Assembly (NCBI RefSeq): GCF_900155385.1
Contig: NZ_LT699745.1
Span: forward strand, 818,945 to 882,944
Reading direction: 5' to 3'
Origin: Vreelandella massiliensis
GTDB lineage: Bacteria; Pseudomonadota; Gammaproteobacteria; Pseudomonadales; Halomonadaceae
Length of the DNA: 64,000 nucleotides
Shown here: positions 59,587-64,000 of the stretch, piece after piece
Layout: every line of letters begins with the position of its first letter
Numbering within the stretch: position 1 is the first letter of the stretch
Program-made: the position numbers and the translations under genes
Notes under the pieces: generated by a model
The model's input: the letters and a program-made list of their open reading frames with translations, nothing else
Database searches by the model: none
What the model was told of the DNA's origin: nothing

Positions 59587-62500
59587 ATGCTGATTAAAAC
59601 CCGCGATTTGGCGCAAGAGAGTTTGCTCCTTTTGGTGGCCGCCACGCTTTTGTGCCTGGGGGCGGCTGGATTGGCGTTGAACCTCTGGGAGCGCCATTAC
59701 GCCCTGGTGGCCAACGTGCTGGTGCCCGATGCCGCGCTAAGCGCGATGCTATTTGGCGCCGGGCTTCTGGCCTCGCTACAAGGGTGGCGCGGGGTGCGCC
59801 GTGCCTCCACGCTCACGCTGCTTCTCCTGTTGGGGTATACCCTGGCGCACAATGCGGTGGCCGGCGGCGTCTCGGCGTCGTGGGTGACCCAGGGGCGGCG
59901 CATGGCAACGCTTCCCACGCTGATTATGCTGCCGGCGGCGGTGAGCCTGCTTTTCGGGCTCACTTGCCGCTGGCACCAGCGGCTATGGCGATTTTCCGGG
60001 GCTTTGCTGCTGGGATTCGGCGCGCTGACGGTTGGCGTGCTCGCGGATTTATGGTTTCAGGCCGCGTTGAGGGCCAACGGATCGCTGGCCACGTCATCGC
60101 CACTGGTGGTGGTCTTTTTCGCTTTTTTGCTGGGGGTGGCCATGCTGCTTGCCAGTCAGCGCGAAAGCGACAAAGCGCTCAACCCGGGGCCACTGACAGT
60201 CGTGGCGTGCGTGGGAGGGGTGGCACTGAGCAGCCTGGCGTGGCTGGCGCTAAGCCAGCAACAGCATGCCAATACCCAGCGCCAAGCGAGCTACTTGCTC
60301 GACAATATTCAGCTCAACGCCGAGCAGGTAGTGAGCGACAAACTGCGCTTGATGGAGCGCATGGCCGCGCGCCTGGAAGCCGCCGAAACCCGCCTTGATC
60401 CGGTGGTGATGGCGCGGGATGCGCGTAATTACCTGCGCGACACGCCCAGCATCGAGGTGATTGCGCTGATGGACGCCGACTCCGGGCAGCGCGAGTGGGC
60501 GTTTGAGCGTTCACTGGCACGCACGCGCTGGCTGGAACAGCAGCTAGCGCGTGAGGTGATACAGGCGTGGCTGGAGGCGCCTTCCGAGCAGTCGCGGCTG
60601 CTGCTGCCCGATACAAGTCGTCCGGCCGATGCACTGCTGTTGATCCATTTACCCGAGCATAGCCAACAGCTCGTCACGGTGTTCGATCTAGCGACCTTGC
60701 TGCACGGCGAGCTGGGGTTGGAGTTTGGGCTTTTTCAGGTCGGGGTGATCCGCGGCGACGAACGCCTTTTTCTTCTGCAACCGGAAACAGGTGAAAGGGA
60801 AACCTCCACGGCTTTCGATTACCCGCTGGCTACCCAAGCGGTGGCCCTGCCGGGAGGCATCGACCTACAGCTACAGGCGTATCCGGGGAGCAACGAAGAC
60901 TGGCAAACGGCCAGTCTCGTGCCGATGGGCGTCACCTTTGGCGGCCTGACGCTTAGCTGGTTGTTGGCGTTTAGCCTGGGAACGGTGCGTTTGACCTCAG
61001 CGCGCAGCCAAGAGCTCGCTCAGGCACGCCAAGCGCTAGAGGATCAGCAGCACACGCAGCGGATGATCGCGCAGGATGCGCCGCTTGAGCATATTTTGGA
61101 GGCGATTTGCCAACTGCTTGAGCGGCAACTGCCGGGCGCTCTCTGTTCGATCATGCTCGCCAATGACGAAAAAACACACTTGTACTTGGCCGCGGGCGAG
61201 CGCTTACCCGCCTCCTATAGCAAGGCGGTGACGCGTATTCCCATTGGCCTTATGCGAGGCGCCTGCGGCAGCGCGGCGTTTCTCCACGAGCCGGTGATTT
61301 GCGCCGATATCGCCAACGACAGCCGCTGGCGAGGGTACCAAGAGATCGCGCTGAAAAATGGCCTCAGTGCCTGCTGGTCGTGCCCGGTGCTCAGCGGAGA
61401 AGGCCAGCTTTTGGGCACCTTTGCCACGTACTACTCCCACGTCGCCGAGCCGGATAAAGCCCACCAGAGGTTAATCGAAAAAGCCGCCGGGCTGGTGGCG
61501 CTGGCCGTGGAGCGCGCCCAAGTGCGACGTTCGCTGCAGGAGAGCGAGCAGCGCTACCGTTCGCTGTTCGTGCACCATCCGGATGCGGTGTTCTCCCTCG
61601 ATTTAGAGGGGCGTTTTGTCAGTGCCAACGCGACCTGTGGACTCATCACCGGCTATGCGCCGGAGGAGATGCTGGGGCACTCTTTTGTCGATTTTATTCA
61701 GCCCGAGGATATCGAGCGGCTGACGCAGCACTTTAACGCCGCCAAGCAAGGGCATATCGAACGTTACGAGTTTGTGCTCTACGACCGCGCAGGCGAGGCC
61801 CATGTGATCGAATTGATCAATACGCCGATCATGGTCAATGGCGAGATCGAGGGCGTGTACGGCATCGGTCAAGACGTTACCACCAGCCGCCGCCAGCAGA
61901 CTCGGCTGCGTACTCTAGAGCGCAGCGTCGAGGCGAGCGTCAACGGCGTGGTGATTGCCGATGCCACCCAGCCCGACCAGCCGATTATTTACGCCAATCG
62001 CGCCTTTAGCCAAATGACGGGCTACCCGCAAGACGAAGTGATCGGTCGTAACTGCCGCTTTTTGCAAGGTAAGGAGAGCGACCCCAAGGTGGTGGCGCGA
62101 ATCCGCAAACACGTTAAAGCGCAGCGCGATATCCACGTCACGCTGTGCAACCATCGCAAAGACGGCACGCCCTTCTGGAACGATTTGTACATCGCTCCGG
62201 TGCGCGATAACGACGGCCAAGTCACCCATTTTGTCGGCGTGCAGCACGACATCACCGAGCACAAAGCGTTTGAGGCTCAGTTGGCTTATCACGCCTCCCA
62301 CGACGACTTGACGCGTCTGCCCAACCGCTCGCTGTTTGAAGAGCGGCTAATGGCTAAGTTCAGCGCATCTCAGCGCCGGGGCAAGCAGGTCGCCGTGCTG
62401 TTTGTCGACCTGGACGATTTCAAACCCATCAACGATAACCTAGGCCATGCGGTGGGCGATCAGTTACTGATTGAGGTGGCGCAGCGTCTGCTCGCGGCGG

Positions 62501-63612
62501 TGCGGCCAACGGATACCGTCGCGCGGCTAGGCGGCGATGAGTTCGTGATCTTGCAGGCCAATATCGGTGATGAAACCCAGGTCATGGGCGTAGTCGAGCG
62601 CATGCTGCCGGCGCTGGCGCTGCCCTACCATGTGGATGGCCAGGAGCTTTATCTTACCGCGAGTATCGGGATCGCCATGAGCCAGCCTGGCACGCTGCGG
62701 CCACAGGAGCTGATTCAGCAGGCCGATATGGCGATGTATCAGGCCAAACAGCAGGGGCGTAATGCCTATCACTGGTTCAACCACACGCTTACCGATAGCG
62801 TCAGCGAGCGCATGGTGCTGCGCAATGACCTGCAAGAAGCGATCGACCATGAAGCCTTTGAGCTCTACTATCAGCCGCTGATCAACCGCGAAGGCAAGCT
62901 CTCCGGCGTGGAGGCACTGCTGCGCTGGCCGCACCCGCAAAAAGGCTTTATCTCCCCCGCACGCTTTATTCCGCTGGCGGAGGCGACGGGGCAGATCATG
63001 CCCATCAGCGAGTGGGTGCTAAAGCGCGCCTGCCGCGATATGCAGGCGCTTAACGCGCAAGGCTATGGCGCGGTGAAGGCGGCGGTCAATTTATCGCCGC
63101 TGCAGTTCCATCGCGCGAGCTTTTTAACCACGCTGCGCGATGCCCTGGATGCCTCAGGGCTGGCCACCGAACAGCTGGAACTAGAGCTGACCGAAGGCAT
63201 TTTGCTGGACAACACCGAAGCCGCCATTGACACCCTGCATGCGCTGCGCAGCATGCAGATCCGCGTGGCTATCGATGATTTCGGCACTGGCTTTTCCAGC
63301 CTTAGCTATCTGAAAAATCTGCCCATCAGCACGGTGAAAATCGATCGCAGCTTTATCAAAGAGCTGCCGGACAGCGACGACGACGCGGCGATCGTGCAGG
63401 GGATTATCTCCATGGCGCACCACCTGGGATTGGACGTCGTTGCCGAAGGGATTGAGACGGCGCCACAGCATGCGCGCTTGCTGGCGTATCAGTGCGATAT
63501 ATTCCAAGGTTTTGGCCTGGCCAAACCCATGCCGTTGCACGAGCTGAAAACCTTTTTGCACGCCCTGAAGCGGGCGCCCATTAAGCCGGAGAGCGAGGTG
63601 CCGTCAGCGTGA
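59587..63612 (+). CDS. Membrane LOV-GGDEF-EAL cyclic-di-GMP enzyme with GAF and PAS domains
   Basis: This 1341-residue protein has several hydrophobic helices (about 1-225), a periplasmic sensor region (about 228-440) and a further helix (about 448-468). A GAF domain (499-640) and a PAS domain (656-766) follow, then a LOV domain (779-893), GGDEF (899-1058) and EAL (1082-1325). The LOV motif GRNCRFLQG with photo-active Cys823 and the flavin-contact NHRKDGTPFWN and FVGVQ are all present. GGDEF is intact at 982-986 with an upstream RPTD inhibitory site, and EAL (Glu1109), DDFGTG and VVAEGIET are intact. Both synthesis and breakdown of c-di-GMP are possible. ATG at 59587 (GAGGG upstream) is preferred to 59566. 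The next gene overlaps by four bases. Confidence 0.92.
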   Translation: MLIKTRDLAQESLLLLVAATLLCLGAAGLALNLWERHYALVANVLVPDAALSAMLFGAGLLASLQGWRGVRRASTLTLLLLLGYTLAHNAVAGGVSASWVTQGRRMATLPTLIMLPAAVSLLFGLTCRWHQRLWRFSGALLLGFGALTVGVLADLWFQAALRANGSLATSSPLVVVFFAFLLGVAMLLASQRESDKALNPGPLTVVACVGGVALSSLAWLALSQQQHANTQRQASYLLDNIQLNAEQVVSDKLRLMERMAARLEAAETRLDPVVMARDARNYLRDTPSIEVIALMDADSGQREWAFERSLARTRWLEQQLAREVIQAWLEAPSEQSRLLLPDTSRPADALLLIHLPEHSQQLVTVFDLATLLHGELGLEFGLFQVGVIRGDERLFLLQPETGERETSTAFDYPLATQAVALPGGIDLQLQAYPGSNEDWQTASLVPMGVTFGGLTLSWLLAFSLGTVRLTSARSQELAQARQALEDQQHTQRMIAQDAPLEHILEAICQLLERQLPGALCSIMLANDEKTHLYLAAGERLPASYSKAVTRIPIGLMRGACGSAAFLHEPVICADIANDSRWRGYQEIALKNGLSACWSCPVLSGEGQLLGTFATYYSHVAEPDKAHQRLIEKAAGLVALAVERAQVRRSLQESEQRYRSLFVHHPDAVFSLDLEGRFVSANATCGLITGYAPEEMLGHSFVDFIQPEDIERLTQHFNAAKQGHIERYEFVLYDRAGEAHVIELINTPIMVNGEIEGVYGIGQDVTTSRRQQTRLRTLERSVEASVNGVVIADATQPDQPIIYANRAFSQMTGYPQDEVIGRNCRFLQGKESDPKVVARIRKHVKAQRDIHVTLCNHRKDGTPFWNDLYIAPVRDNDGQVTHFVGVQHDITEHKAFEAQLAYHASHDDLTRLPNRSLFEERLMAKFSASQRRGKQVAVLFVDLDDFKPINDNLGHAVGDQLLIEVAQRLLAAVRPTDTVARLGGDEFVILQANIGDETQVMGVVERMLPALALPYHVDGQELYLTASIGIAMSQPGTLRPQELIQQADMAMYQAKQQGRNAYHWFNHTLTDSVSERMVLRNDLQEAIDHEAFELYYQPLINREGKLSGVEALLRWPHPQKGFISPARFIPLAEATGQIMPISEWVLKRACRDMQALNAQGYGAVKAAVNLSPLQFHRASFLTTLRDALDASGLATEQLELELTEGILLDNTEAAIDTLHALRSMQIRVAIDDFGTGFSSLSYLKNLPISTVKIDRSFIKELPDSDDDAAIVQGIISMAHHLGLDVVAEGIETAPQHARLLAYQCDIFQGFGLAKPMPLHELKTFLHALKRAPIKPESEVPSA

Positions 63613-63929
63613 GCGCGGAAAAACGCAGCTGGTACGTCTATTTACTGGAGTGCCAGCGCGGCACCTACGTGGGCATTACCAATGATCTTGCCAAACGCTA
63701 CCGAGCGCACTGCGAGGGTAAAGGTGCGCGCTACACCCGCGCCAACCCGCCGCGTGGGCTGCTTGGCGCGCAGCCGTTTGCCGATCGCGCGGCGGCCAGC
63801 CGCGCCGAATACGCGTTGAAGCAACAACGCCCCGAGCAAAAACGCCGTTGGGCCGCCGCGTGGCGCTGCTCCGACACCTGGGATAACGAGGAAAAAAACA
63901 CCTGCCATGTTGACGTTTCACAGCGATAA
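63609..63929 (+). CDS. GIY-YIG nuclease-superfamily protein (YhbQ-like)
   Basis: This 106-residue protein begins MSAEKRSWYVYLLECQRGTY and carries the GIY-YIG core: YVYLLEC, GTYVGITNDLAKRYRAH and the Glu-containing SRAEYALKQQ. It resembles the UPF0213/YhbQ group, linked in E. coli to DNA repair. The GTG start at 63609 overlaps the stop of the upstream cyclic-di-GMP gene (GTGA), so the two are co-translated although their roles seem unrelated. Its 3' end overlaps the next gene by 23 bases, and the last residues are probably not conserved. Confidence 0.85.
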   Translation: MSAEKRSWYVYLLECQRGTYVGITNDLAKRYRAHCEGKGARYTRANPPRGLLGAQPFADRAAASRAEYALKQQRPEQKRRWAAAWRCSDTWDNEEKNTCHVDVSQR

Positions 63930-64000
63930 AACCAGCCTGCGCCAAGCCAACACCGAACTCCACGACGGCACCCTGGTCACGCCGTTTGAGAGCCCCGAAC
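63907..64000 (+). CDS. Start of a histone-deacetylase/acetylpolyamine-amidohydrolase family gene (partial)
   Basis: Only 31 codons are present, starting MLTFHSDKTSLRQANTELHD and continuing GTLVTPFESPE to the window edge. The short pattern (MLTxxSD, then ELxxGxLVxPFExP) resembles the N-terminus of bacterial class II deacetylase-like enzymes such as acetylpolyamine amidohydrolases. Catalytic residues lie beyond the edge, so the call rests on about 30 residues recognised from memory. GAGG lies rather far (about 15 bases) upstream. Confidence 0.55.
   Translation, partial: MLTFHSDKTSLRQANTELHDGTLVTPFESPE

Overview
This 64 kb window is a piece of a gammaproteobacterial chromosome, most likely from the Halomonadaceae (Halomonas or a close relative). 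That assignment is inferred from the gene order, the high-GC codon use and several small families (DUF6435-, DUF6164- and DUF6482-like proteins) that I associate with halomonads. No database search was possible. There is no sign of a prophage, an insertion sequence, a tRNA or rRNA gene, or a CRISPR array.

Positions 1-29.8 kb hold the core transcription and translation super-cluster in one direction: the end of nusG, rplKA, rplJL, rpoBC, rpsL-rpsG-fusA-tuf, the S10 operon (rpsJ to rpsQ), the spc operon (rplN to rpmJ) and the alpha operon (rpsM to rplQ). Control elements include an L1-type leader site, the L10 leader, the rplL-rpoB attenuator, three sigma-70 promoters (before rpsL, rpsJ and rpsM) and two strong terminators (after tuf and rplQ). 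An unusual three-way-junction RNA fold lies between rpsJ and rplC.

Positions 29.9-41 kb are mixed: a DD-carboxypeptidase with a SPOR domain, an EamA transporter, thiE, a Zn-type glyoxalase I, small DUF genes and a ChrR-like cupin. A zinc-uptake operon on the minus strand follows, led by an unrecognised 49-residue membrane peptide, then znuC, znuB and a His-rich znuA, behind a near-consensus Zur box. Next come a sodium:dicarboxylate/amino-acid symporter and two orphan genes.

Positions 41-46.3 kb are the nitrogen module: glnA with two strong NtrC boxes and a sigma-54 promoter, a DUF4124 protein, then ntrB-ntrC behind a perfect NtrC box and its own sigma-54 promoter. This implies autoregulation.

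Positions 46.3-57.7 kb contain a diguanylate cyclase, a ChaN-like protein, a YqiA-like esterase and what looks like a phosphorus-scavenging island on the minus strand: phnD-phnC-phnE-phnE followed by a GT4 glycosyltransferase and a PAP2 phosphatase. PHO-box-like repeats lie before phnD, before the glycosyltransferase and before a divergent HAD phosphatase. A SixA-CHAD fusion (histidine phosphatase plus polyphosphate-binding domain) is nearby. I infer that the glycosyltransferase/PAP2 pair could remodel lipids under phosphate limitation.

Positions 57.8-64 kb carry argE, an unknown small gene, a 1341-residue membrane protein with GAF, PAS, canonical LOV (blue-light), GGDEF and EAL domains, a GIY-YIG protein and the start of a histone-deacetylase/acetylpolyamine-amidohydrolase family gene cut by the window edge.
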